This document shows, piece by piece, positions 1-7,238 of a stretch of DNA of 17,436 nt (position 1 is its first letter; the number at the start of each line of letters is the position of its first letter). The notes beneath the pieces were generated by a model. The model saw only the letters and a program-made list of their open reading frames with translations. It had not been told where the DNA came from and ran no database searches. The translations under genes were made by a program, and so were the position numbers. Source of the DNA: an uncultured Methylococcaceae bacterium. GTDB lineage: Bacteria > Pseudomonadota > Gammaproteobacteria > Methylococcales > Methylomonadaceae. Location: contig CAIUYS010000583.1 in NCBI GenBank assembly GCA_903903365.1, forward strand, positions 1-17,436. Reading direction: 5' to 3'.

Positions 1-278
1 CAAAACACAATACGTAAAAATACCTATAAGCACTAACTAAAAAAATAAATTGCTTTGTTATTTCAAACCGGTTCACGTTATTAAAATGTAAACAACGCCT
101 CAAGATTAACGTCCACTCAATGACTGTTAATGGCCAATTAAACTGAGTCGGTAATGGCAAATTGTCGAATTTTATTCTGCCATATTTATTGCCATAAAAC
201 GGCCAGTCGTGACCAGTAATCGATGGCCGTGAGCTTGCGGTCAGTTCAAACTAAAAATAATTACAGCAATAGGCGTGA

Positions 279-325
279 GCCGGAAACGCTTATTCTCGCT
301 TGCGCTCGAAAAGCCTTATTCCGGC
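279..325. repeat. Imperfect palindrome (REP-like)
   Basis: GCCGGAA at 279-285 pairs with TTCCGGC at 319-325, and further in GCTT pairs with AAGC, with small bulges, around a short central loop near 298-306. This is compatible with a repetitive extragenic palindrome or with part of a terminator region. Its copy number in the genome is unknown. Confidence 0.4.
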
Positions 326-328
326 CAA

Positions 329-364
329 TTTCTGGCACTCAATCTTCATATTGAGTGCCAGAAA
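329..364. terminator. Long perfect hairpin after jetD, possible terminator
   Basis: A 15-bp perfect inverted repeat (arms 329-343 and 350-364) is separated by a 6-nt loop and begins 9 nt after the jetD stop codon on the minus strand. The position suits an operon-end terminator or a 3'-end RNA-stabilising hairpin. On the minus strand the stem is followed by TTGGCC rather than a clear U-run, so it is not a textbook intrinsic terminator. The stem itself is certain; its function is inferred. Confidence 0.45.
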
Positions 365-373
365 ATCAGTACA

Positions 374-1258
374 CTACAACCAAATCGATTCCTGCTCCAA
401 TGCTTTGCCGTAAGTTTGAGACAGTGATCCAAGCTTAATAAAATCAGGGCTCAAGGCATTCAGCGCAGTCAATTTTGCAAAAGCGTTTTCAAATTGCACC
501 CGCGTTTTCAACCAACAATCAGTGTTGCCAAATTTTTCCAATTTAGCTTCCCAATCCGGCAACAAGTAAAACCGTAACGCGGAATCGGGGTGTAGCGCGT
601 TAACCAAGCGGACGTAATTGCTTAAACCAACACCGTCATAATCCGGAAACAAAATGACTTCATTGGTGCGTTTTTGTTCAGCAAGCCATTGCAACAACAC
701 CTCGGATAGCTGGCCGGCATAATAAACCAAACAACCCTTAAAATCTTGAGGCAACCAATCACACTGGTCAAACAGCGCCTGATTTTCAACCAACAACAAC
801 GGCCGGTTACATTGCCAGCCTTGCCCTGAATTTAATCCCGCATTGATTTGTAAGGCAGCAACGCCAAAACGTGCCGTCAATTCAGAAGGCTGCATCCGAT
901 CATTGGCATTCTGCCAAACGACGTCAGCATCCCAGGCTTTCATCAATAAATACCAACAATCGTGACAGGTTTGGCCGGTCTTGCTATTGCGGTCTATGCC
1001 AATATTACGGCTGCGTGTCGGTAAATTATCAGGTAAGGAAGCCTCATCCAAAGGATGCAACTGGCGTAGATAGTTATGAACACTTTGTCGGTTAATGATC
1101 TGATAAACAGTGCCTCGACCTTGCTTTTTAAGTTCAATCAGACGGGTTTCTCGCGCGAACTGTTCAAGACATTTTCTCTGTCCAGACGTAAAAGCCGAAG
1201 CCATTAACGGCTGGTCAATGCTTACCAGATGTTTTAATGCCTCGCTTAAAATACTCAT
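374..1258 (-). CDS. jetD: Wadjet JetD / MksG-like TOPRIM nuclease subunit
   Basis: This 294-residue protein is the predicted DNA-cleaving subunit of the Wadjet (JetABCD, MksBEFG) plasmid-defence complex. In characterised systems the SMC motor extrudes circular plasmid DNA and JetD cuts it. The C-terminal half shows a TOPRIM domain: the conserved glutamate E158 in LLLVENQ, then D206 and D208 in LFPDYDGVGL, the E...DxD metal-binding set. The protein ends with LEQES (around 287-291), resembling the C-terminal EQE motif of JetD proteins. The N-terminal part (about 1-70) looks like a winged-helix DNA-binding region. It is shorter than the roughly 380-400 residues I associate with characterised JetD proteins, with the reduction in the N-terminal half. 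The ATG overlaps the jetC stop as ATGA, which implies translational coupling. It is the last gene of the operon. The family call is confident; I did not assign a Wadjet subtype. Confidence 0.85.
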   Translation of the reverse strand: MSILSEALKHLVSIDQPLMASAFTSGQRKCLEQFARETRLIELKKQGRGTVYQIINRQSVHNYLRQLHPLDEASLPDNLPTRSRNIGIDRNSKTGQTCHDCWYLLMKAWDADVVWQNANDRMQPSELTARFGVAALQINAGLNSGQGWQCNRPLLLVENQALFDQCDWLPQDFKGCLVYYAGQLSEVLLQWLAEQKRTNEVILFPDYDGVGLSNYVRLVNALHPDSALRFYLLPDWEAKLEKFGNTDCWLKTRVQFENAFAKLTALNALSPDFIKLGSLSQTYGKALEQESIWL

Positions 1259-4056
1259 GCCTTGAGATCGGCATTATTGATAGGTTCCAAAATCTGCCAA
1301 TTAAGCCGGCTGATATGATTTTTGCCGTTGGTCGTACCAATAGGTACACAATACCGCGCGGTAATTTGTGGCTCGGGTGAAGCAAAAATCAGTGTAAAAC
1401 CAAATTCCGCAGCTATTTCTATCAAATTGCGCTGATTATGTTGATCCAAGGACGCCGCTTCATCCAGATAACACGCGGTTTTGATGGTCTTGCGCGGGTC
1501 TTGCATTTGATTGAGCATGGCCAAACCGGTAATCAGTTTAGCCATCAGCACGGTGCCGTTGGAGGCTGCGCTATCGATGTCTTCAAATTCAGCAGGCGTT
1601 TGATTTTCTTTGGCGATAATAAAAACCAGCCGGAATAAATGTTCAACCCGCAGACCGCCTCGCGCTTCACCTTCCTTGATTAGCGTATCCTTGGCATGAT
1701 TGAGTTCTTTATCATCCAGCACTGCATTGTGGTCGAACAAATCGAAAGAATTTCCCGATTCAACCTGTTCAGACGTGGAAATCAAAGTTTGTATCGCTTT
1801 GACTAAAGCTTCTTCTTCGCGAGGTTCTATTTTAAACACCTTCAGATCAGAAAGCTGGCGTTTATTGATTTTGTTGTTAAACTTTTGCATCTCCCGTTTA
1901 AGCGTTTCCAGACTGTTCCGCAAATCCCGCAAAATAGCCGCAATCTGTACCACCGCAGAACGAGCCTTGCGTTCAATGGCCGCTTGCTCCTGACTTAAAT
2001 TTACCGTATAGGCAAACAACGCGTCGAGCTCTTGTTCGCAAGAATCCTGCGTTTGAAACTTGCTCAAACCGTCCCGATGCAAATCCATCAATTGCCGGTT
2101 AAGGTCATCGTCAAGCGCATTGTGTTTTTGGCAATCGCGGTTATAACTTTCAATACGGTCAGCCAAGACAGGCATGGCCAATTCAGCCATTTCCATACAC
2201 GGCAAAAAGGGCAACTGCTCCAAATAAGTAAACGGCGGGTGTTGATCCAAGCGCTGATGACGGGCATTGTTAATACGTTGATGCTGACTTTGCAGCTCTT
2301 TCTGTGAAACTTTATTATTATCTTGCTGTTGGGCGATGCTGTTTTTCTGGTCGGTTAGCGTTAACTCTTCCCGTTTAAGCGCTTCCAGTTTTTGCAGCAC
2401 ATCGGCAATGGTTTGCAGCCGTTCTGCCCCATTGGCCTGCATCAACAGCAATTCTTTGTAGTCTGTTATATCGGCATCCAATACCTCTATTTGCCGCTCC
2501 AATTCGTGTTGCTGGCGCTTTTGTTCGGCCAACGTTTCCACGGTCTGTAGCAGATTTTGCAATTCGAGCAACTGACGCTCACAATCACTGATTTCCATTT
2601 CCAGTTCTTGTGCGGTTTTAAGCGTCAGGTTGGCTTCCAACGCCGACAAATCCAGCGACAAGCCAGGCAGTTCCAAGCGATTGGCCGATAATTTGTTTTC
2701 CAGTTGTGCGGCAAACGACTGAAAAGCAACGGTGTCGTTTATTTTAACTGCACTATTTTCAGTGACCGGCAAGCTTAAAACCGACTTTGCCAACAAGCGG
2801 GTTAACAACTCAAAACGGTCTGTCGGCAGCAATTTTTGCAGTTGCAGATATAAATTATTATCCAGACTGGCTAACTGACGTTGCAAATCCGCGTGTTCTT
2901 TGCCAACTTTTAAAAGGTTGCGTTTAATCGACTCAGGCGATTGTTGCTGCTCGGCATTTTTAATCACCCTAACCCGTTCGTCGCGTTGTTCCTGCAAGCT
3001 TTGCCGTTGATTTTGCAGTTGCGGCAAATCGCTAACAAATTCAAAACGCAACGTGAGTTCCTGGCAGCGTTGTTCTATTTTTTGCTGGCTTTTTAAATGG
3101 CTATCCGTTTCAGCTTGGTCTTTATAAAGGTCTTTCTGGCGATTTTCCAAAGCCAAAATATCCGCAACCAACCCCTTAAATTGCTGGGTCAGTTGTTCAA
3201 ACGTAGAATTGTAATAAGCTTCCCACTCATTCAAGCCTTGCTCAATTAAAGGTCGCCACAGAATAACCTTGCCGCGTAAAGTTCTGCGTGTTTGCTGACT
3301 GTCTTCCATGTCGGCAATGCGCGTTTGATTGCGAAACACTGCGTCATACTGGGATTTGTCATAGTTGACATCAGCAAAGGACTTGTCCCATTCACTTTTA
3401 AAATCAACACGGCGATCCTGCAAATCGTTTTTAAAAATTTCCAGCAAATAGTTTTTCACTTCCTTGCTGTCCAAACGATCCAGTCGCAAGGTTCGGGTCA
3501 AAATGCGCTGATAGGTTGCCGCTTGGGAGGTAAATTCCAGTGGAAAAATAGTAAAATCGGGATCATCCGAACGTTGTTTTTGGCGATTGCCATACAACAA
3601 GGCGCGTAACTCGGCTTGTGGATATATTTTGGCCGGCTTGCCGCACTCAAACAGACGGCCGATTAATTTGGGTTGCGTAACCAGCTTGCCATCATCCAAC
3701 CGGTAATCATCAAGATCAAGACTGCCTTGATAAGCAAAGTATTCATAATCATGGCTTAAGCCCTTGCCGACACAACCAATCACCGCCATGCCGGACGGCA
3801 ACAACACTTCCAGTAAAATATAGGCACTGTTGTCCGGAAAATAAAAACGCCGGGTATTTTCAAAGCTGTGCGCCCCAAATTCCATGTGCTGTTTATTAAG
3901 GATAAGCAAAAACTGCAAGGCATTAATCAAACTGGTTTTGCCGGTATTATTCGGGGCGATAATCGATACTGAATCGTCCAGCGGCAATTCGGCGCGACTG
4001 TAACCGGCGCTGTTTAATAATACCAACTTTTGAAAACCGTACTGTATCAGGCTCAA
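1255..4056 (-). CDS. jetC: Wadjet JetC / MksB-like SMC ATPase
   Basis: This 933-residue SMC-family protein is the predicted DNA-loop-extruding motor of the Wadjet complex. The N-terminal head holds the Walker A motif APNNTGKTSL (about 34-43). The C-terminal head holds a signature-like segment SNGTVLMAKL (832-841) and Walker B CYLDEA (862-867), with E866 as the probable catalytic glutamate. Between them are long Gln/Glu/Leu-rich coiled coils (about 285-400, 480-600 and 640-730), broken by less helical stretches near 405-475 and 605-640; one of these is probably the hinge. The length is closer to the short MksB type than to MukB (about 1,480 residues) or JetC proteins of about 1,100 residues. 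The start is TTG at 4056, backed by a perfect AGGAGG ribosome-binding site 7 nt upstream, and overlaps the jetB stop as TTGA. The stop overlaps the jetD start. ATPase residues look intact. Confidence 0.88.
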   Translation of the reverse strand: MSLIQYGFQKLVLLNSAGYSRAELPLDDSVSIIAPNNTGKTSLINALQFLLILNKQHMEFGAHSFENTRRFYFPDNSAYILLEVLLPSGMAVIGCVGKGLSHDYEYFAYQGSLDLDDYRLDDGKLVTQPKLIGRLFECGKPAKIYPQAELRALLYGNRQKQRSDDPDFTIFPLEFTSQAATYQRILTRTLRLDRLDSKEVKNYLLEIFKNDLQDRRVDFKSEWDKSFADVNYDKSQYDAVFRNQTRIADMEDSQQTRRTLRGKVILWRPLIEQGLNEWEAYYNSTFEQLTQQFKGLVADILALENRQKDLYKDQAETDSHLKSQQKIEQRCQELTLRFEFVSDLPQLQNQRQSLQEQRDERVRVIKNAEQQQSPESIKRNLLKVGKEHADLQRQLASLDNNLYLQLQKLLPTDRFELLTRLLAKSVLSLPVTENSAVKINDTVAFQSFAAQLENKLSANRLELPGLSLDLSALEANLTLKTAQELEMEISDCERQLLELQNLLQTVETLAEQKRQQHELERQIEVLDADITDYKELLLMQANGAERLQTIADVLQKLEALKREELTLTDQKNSIAQQQDNNKVSQKELQSQHQRINNARHQRLDQHPPFTYLEQLPFLPCMEMAELAMPVLADRIESYNRDCQKHNALDDDLNRQLMDLHRDGLSKFQTQDSCEQELDALFAYTVNLSQEQAAIERKARSAVVQIAAILRDLRNSLETLKREMQKFNNKINKRQLSDLKVFKIEPREEEALVKAIQTLISTSEQVESGNSFDLFDHNAVLDDKELNHAKDTLIKEGEARGGLRVEHLFRLVFIIAKENQTPAEFEDIDSAASNGTVLMAKLITGLAMLNQMQDPRKTIKTACYLDEAASLDQHNQRNLIEIAAEFGFTLIFASPEPQITARYCVPIGTTNGKNHISRLNWQILEPINNADLKA

Positions 4057-4619
4057 AACAACGCCTCCTCAACGTCGTCCACCTGAAGCTGATCGGGTCG
4101 CTCGGCCTGCGCCAGCTCCTCAAACAAATCCAGGTAACGATGCACGGCGGTCAGCAAGCGATAAGCTTGGTCTTCAAACACCAAAAAACCAACGCGTGCC
4201 GCACTATCCAAAATTTCTTTTAACATCTGCGGGCTGTTCATTTCTTCGGCTTCCAGGATAGCGTGATATTGCTGCCACAACTTTTCAAGCAACGCCGCAT
4301 CAAGCCGCCATTGCTGAAATTGAAATAAATGCAAACCCTGATCGGCTTGATATTCAAACAGCAACATCAACAGCAAAGCCAATCGACGGGTCAACTTGCC
4401 GGTATAAGAACTGCCTTGATCGGTTTTAAAATAAGCAAAACCGCGCCCATCCACGACCAATACAAAACCTAACGCGGCAAACAAGGCCTGATAATGGCTT
4501 TGCTGATTTTCCAGCTCCACCCAAAGTTCGGTGTCCTGCAAACGGTTTACATGCGTCCCGGAACTTAATAGTTTAAAGAGCGGCTGTAAAAGGGTAAGTT
4601 GGGGCAAATTAAGGGTCAT
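4053..4619 (-). CDS. jetB: Wadjet JetB / MksE-like (MukE-type) subunit
   Basis: This 188-residue protein is in the position and size range of JetB/MksE, the MukE-like winged-helix accessory subunit that binds the kleisin and regulates the SMC motor. The sequence is largely helical and acidic at its C-terminus (DDVEEALF). A central stretch near 70-95 (basic LTRRLA followed by the hydrophobic LLLMLLFEY) and a wing-like segment ARVGFLVFEDQAYRLL (about 141-156) fit a winged-helix fold, but I recognise no catalytic motif. The assignment rests mainly on gene order (between JetA and JetC), length and 4-bp overlaps on both sides: ATGA with jetA and TTGA with jetC. It should act in the cytoplasm as part of the JetABC core complex. 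Confidence 0.8.
   Translation of the reverse strand: MTLNLPQLTLLQPLFKLLSSGTHVNRLQDTELWVELENQQSHYQALFAALGFVLVVDGRGFAYFKTDQGSSYTGKLTRRLALLLMLLFEYQADQGLHLFQFQQWRLDAALLEKLWQQYHAILEAEEMNSPQMLKEILDSAARVGFLVFEDQAYRLLTAVHRYLDLFEELAQAERPDQLQVDDVEEALF
4064..4069 (-). promoter_or_regulatory. Strong ribosome-binding site deciding the TTG start of jetC
   Basis: The minus strand reads AGGAGG here, 7 nt before the TTG at 4056. No ATG lies nearby in frame, and the Walker A motif falls at the normal distance of about 35 residues, so this Shine-Dalgarno supports the non-ATG start. Confidence 0.75.
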
Positions 4620-5860
4620 AAAGACGTCAATGTATGGCTGTGTAAGCGAATCGCGACCTGCTTGAGAGCAATGCGTGTTTCTTTGGGATCGGGAATGGCG
4701 ACAACATCCGCCAAACGAATAAACGTGTGGTAAAGCCTTAACAAGGTGATGTCCTGATAATGGCCGTAATGGCCTGTTAACCAGTGCATCAAGTCCGTTA
4801 ACGGCAAACTCTTATACAGGTGTTCGCGGATGGCATCTTCATCGACCTGTTCCAACTGAATGTGGGTGTCCTCAGCGGTCAATTCCGGAAAATCAACGGC
4901 TTTAGGTTGATAATGACGCACTTGTTCCATTAACGTCAACAATTCCGGCCCGATGGCAACCGATACCGTGCGTTCTTTACGCCAAACCGGCAAACTCTGT
5001 TGCGAAAAAGTTCTCCGTAAACCTTTTTTACGCACCTCACCCAGTAATTGCCCAATCGCGGCGCTTAACCGGTTATGTCGACGCAACTCTTCCCGCAGCG
5101 GCATCAAGGTGTTGGTACATTGTTTCAAAGCGAGAAGTCCGTTTTGCCGTAACTCCTTAACCCTAAAGCCTATTTGTCGCAACAATCGCTGATGACTGTA
5201 TAAACCGCCTTGAATCACTAATTGCTGAGCCAACGCTTCCAAAACTTTTTCAGCTTCTTCCAGCAGCGGATAAAAACTCCCGCCCGCGCCGGTATCCATT
5301 AACTCGGTCATCGGTTGTACATAACGGTCATACGCTTCCAGCACTTCACGATAACGCTTGGCCAACGGCATCTTCTCGTCAGCGGCTTTGGCACGTTCAG
5401 CAATGTCCTGAATGGCATGGGTATCTTGGTCAAGTTGTTGTAAAATTTGCCGAAGTTGATTATCAATCCGCACCGCGCCTCGTTGCAACGCCGACATATC
5501 CCTATCATGAACAGCCTGCTGCAATTGCTCCAGACCGGTTTTAATATCAACAATCCGGGCTTTTAAAATATCCGACAACCCCAATTCATGCTCATGTAAC
5601 AAACTGCCGACAAATTGACGGACATTTTCGTTAAGCTGCAACGTATTGCTATGCGACATTTCAACCAACAATTCGGCGTTAACCAACTGTTGCAAACGTT
5701 CAACCTGCTGTTCAACCGATTCATGAACATAGACTTTAGCCATTAACGCCAAGACATCGTTACGCTCATAAGCAATTTGATCGCGACCCAATAACACGAT
5801 GCGCTCTATTGCGTCCCAGTGTTTATCAAGTGCTCGAATCAGACTGCGGGGGTTAATCAT
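4616..5860 (-). CDS. jetA: Wadjet JetA / MksF-like kleisin subunit
   Basis: This 414-residue protein is the first gene of the Wadjet operon and is predicted to be the kleisin-like MukF/MksF homologue that bridges the SMC heads. The N-terminus (about 1-80) looks like a winged-helix domain. It is followed by a long helical region (about 90-250, with QLRQILQQLDQDTHAIQDI inside it), a more basic segment near 255-300 (RKKGLRRT) and a C-terminal domain to 414. No enzyme motif is expected or seen. The ATG at 5860 lacks a strong Shine-Dalgarno, but the sequence is well conserved in style from MINPRSL onward and no better start is apparent. The stop overlaps the jetB start by 4 bp. A sigma70-like promoter is proposed about 70-100 nt upstream. 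The family call depends on the whole operon rather than on a diagnostic motif in this protein. Confidence 0.82.
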   Translation of the reverse strand: MINPRSLIRALDKHWDAIERIVLLGRDQIAYERNDVLALMAKVYVHESVEQQVERLQQLVNAELLVEMSHSNTLQLNENVRQFVGSLLHEHELGLSDILKARIVDIKTGLEQLQQAVHDRDMSALQRGAVRIDNQLRQILQQLDQDTHAIQDIAERAKAADEKMPLAKRYREVLEAYDRYVQPMTELMDTGAGGSFYPLLEEAEKVLEALAQQLVIQGGLYSHQRLLRQIGFRVKELRQNGLLALKQCTNTLMPLREELRRHNRLSAAIGQLLGEVRKKGLRRTFSQQSLPVWRKERTVSVAIGPELLTLMEQVRHYQPKAVDFPELTAEDTHIQLEQVDEDAIREHLYKSLPLTDLMHWLTGHYGHYQDITLLRLYHTFIRLADVVAIPDPKETRIALKQVAIRLHSHTLTSL

Positions 5861-5930
5861 GTGGATATAAAATTATCATGGGTTATAGCGGAAGGTGATT
5901 AAAACAGGTGTCATTGTTTTAATCTGGACA

Positions 5931-5958
5931 AGTATATGTCATATTTTTGACATATCAA
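5931..5958 (-). promoter_or_regulatory. Predicted sigma70-like promoter of the Wadjet operon
   Basis: On the minus strand TTGATA (5958-5953) is followed after 16 bp by TATACT (5936-5931), each one or two mismatches from the -35 and -10 consensus. Transcription would start near 5924, giving a leader of about 64 nt before the jetA ATG. The prediction is from sequence only. Confidence 0.5.
5934..5955. promoter_or_regulatory. Operator-like inverted repeat inside the Wadjet promoter
   Basis: ATATGTCA (5934-5941) and TGACATAT (5948-5955) form a perfect 8-bp inverted repeat with a 6-bp spacer (14-bp centre-to-centre). It fills the spacer between the predicted -35 and -10 boxes and overlaps both. 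This is the geometry of a dimeric repressor site. No regulator gene lies beside it, so the binding protein would be encoded elsewhere. The repeat is certain; the function is inferred. Confidence 0.45.
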
Positions 5959-6022
5959 AACGCCAAACACCCAATAAATCTAATACACTTGTAAGGAACC
6001 GGACAGGATAATTGTCGCCGAA

Positions 6023-6050
6023 CAATTGTAGCAAGACTACCTTGCAATTG
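6023..6050. repeat. Inverted repeat between glycosyltransferase gene and Wadjet promoter
   Basis: CAATT...GCAAG (6023-6035, with a 3-nt GTA bulge) pairs with CTTGCAATTG (6041-6050) around the loop ACTAC. A second, overlapping repeat, AATTGT (6010-6015) with ACAATT (6022-6027), could form an alternative hairpin. The position, about 55-95 nt after the end of the glycosyltransferase gene, fits a transcript end between the polysaccharide cluster and the defence operon, but no U-run follows on the minus strand. Confidence 0.35.
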
Positions 6051-6106
6051 AAGGTTTTATAAACAATACGTTAGACGGGATTCTGGCAACTCTACTCTAA
6101 CCATTT

Positions 6107-7231
6107 TTACTTACAATGATATTGACTGACCAAGTCACCATACAAATTTACGTAAGAGCTCACCATCTGCTCCGCCATAAAATAAGTCCAATATCGCTCT
6201 TCGGCACGCTGGCCCATTTCAGCGGCTTCCTCGGGATGTTCCCATAGATAACGCATCGCTTGCCGCAGTGCCACGGGGTTGCTGGGCGGAACCACCAGTC
6301 CGGTTTGGTCGCCGATGTTAATGAAGGTCGTACCGGTGCCAATCTCGCTGGAAATCATCGGTTTGCCGTACATCGCGCCTTCCAGCAGGGAAATACCAAA
6401 CGCCTCGGAACGCAGGTGTGAAGGAAAAACCACCCCATAACACAACGTTAACAGTGCCACTTTATCCTCATCGGACAACTGCCCCATAAAGTGAATATTA
6501 CTTAAGCCGAGCTTCACTACTTGCGCTTTTAATTCCTGCTCGATTGGGCCGGAGCCAACAATCACTATAGGGTAAGCTATCCCTTGCGCGGCCTCTAGCA
6601 AAATGTGCAGCCCTTTGTAGTAACGAAGCACGCCAACAAACAAGAAAAACTTAGTCCCAAGCTTTTCGGCCCAATACTTAACTCGATCCGGCACTGGTTG
6701 GGGATAGGTTGCTTTATCCAGTCCTATCGGAATCACGCTAACTTTGTCTGAGAACATCCCAAGTACATCGCTCGTGGCTAGATAATTGGGTGATGTCGCC
6801 ACAATATGATCCATGCTCGTCAAAAACTTACGCATCAGTGGCCGGTAAAGCTTAAGCAAATGTGTCTGGCGGATAATGTCCGAGTGATAAGTCACCAAGG
6901 TCGGCTTCTTCATCCTGGATACAAAATGCACCACATCCATAAAAGGCCAGGGGAAGTGATAATGAATAACATCCACCTTCTTGGCCAACTGCATAAAACG
7001 CAAAAAAGCAGAGGCCGAAAAACCCGTCGAAGCAAGCTGAAAATCCAAGCGGGCTCGATGCGCCAGGTAGCCATCGATCTCCATGACTCTTGGCGATTTA
7101 TCTGGCGTCAACGAAAGAACATCTGTCTCCACACCCAACTTGCTTGCACCTCTGGCAATCTGATTAATTACCTGCTCAATACCCCCCATCGTATCAGGGA
7201 AAGATGTTCTGTAAAAATGTAAAATCCTCAT
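6107..7231 (-). CDS. GT4 family glycosyltransferase
   Basis: This 374-residue cytoplasmic or membrane-associated glycosyltransferase of family GT4 (GT-B fold, retaining) probably adds a sugar to a lipid-linked surface-polysaccharide unit. I place the start at MRILHFYRTS (ATG at 7231), which begins the first beta strand of the N-terminal Rossmann domain; the open frame extends further to 7342 only by running into the upstream gene. Visible signatures are the glycine-rich loop TMGGIEQ (14-20), a phosphate-loop-like FVGVLRYYKG (198-207), and the GT4 ExxxxxxxE motif SEAFGISLLE with E276 and E284. The gap to the upstream glycosyltransferase is 7 nt and contains an AGGG ribosome-binding site. The donor is not determinable; a mannosyl- or rhamnosyltransferase is possible because related O-antigen enzymes begin in a similar way. 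It is the last gene of the polysaccharide cluster before the Wadjet promoter. Confidence 0.88.
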   Translation of the reverse strand: MRILHFYRTSFPDTMGGIEQVINQIARGASKLGVETDVLSLTPDKSPRVMEIDGYLAHRARLDFQLASTGFSASAFLRFMQLAKKVDVIHYHFPWPFMDVVHFVSRMKKPTLVTYHSDIIRQTHLLKLYRPLMRKFLTSMDHIVATSPNYLATSDVLGMFSDKVSVIPIGLDKATYPQPVPDRVKYWAEKLGTKFFLFVGVLRYYKGLHILLEAAQGIAYPIVIVGSGPIEQELKAQVVKLGLSNIHFMGQLSDEDKVALLTLCYGVVFPSHLRSEAFGISLLEGAMYGKPMISSEIGTGTTFINIGDQTGLVVPPSNPVALRQAMRYLWEHPEEAAEMGQRAEERYWTYFMAEQMVSSYVNLYGDLVSQYHCK

Positions 7232-7238
7232 CAAGACC

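Larger units (their letters stand above)
1..373. other. Non-coding region rich in inverted repeats, downstream of jetD
   Basis: No convincing gene is visible on either strand in this stretch beyond the 3' end of the Wadjet operon. It carries a series of short inverted repeats: ATGGCAA at 154-160 with TTGCCAT at 189-195, ACGGCCA at 199-205 with TGGCCGT at 224-230, an imperfect palindrome spanning 279-325, and the long hairpin at 329-364. The first 60 bases are very AT-rich. This could be a decayed mobile element, a family of extragenic palindromes, or regulatory or terminator DNA. Nothing in it lets me choose between these. Confidence 0.5.

Noticed and set aside
871..4000. Several plus-strand open frames within the Wadjet genes (for example 1438-1638, 2032-2307, 3292-3609)
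   Set aside because: They lie wholly inside strongly supported minus-strand genes, lack ribosome-binding sites, and have no recognisable family pattern; they are antisense shadows.
374..5860. Interpretation as a housekeeping MukBEF condensin
   Set aside because: The SMC subunit is much shorter than MukB and a TOPRIM nuclease gene is coupled to it, which marks Wadjet/MksBEFG rather than MukBEF.
5947..5986. Plus-strand promoter starting with TTGACA at 5947
   Set aside because: A consensus -35 is present, but no good -10 lies 16-18 bp downstream (TAATAC is about 28 bp away) and no plus-strand gene follows.
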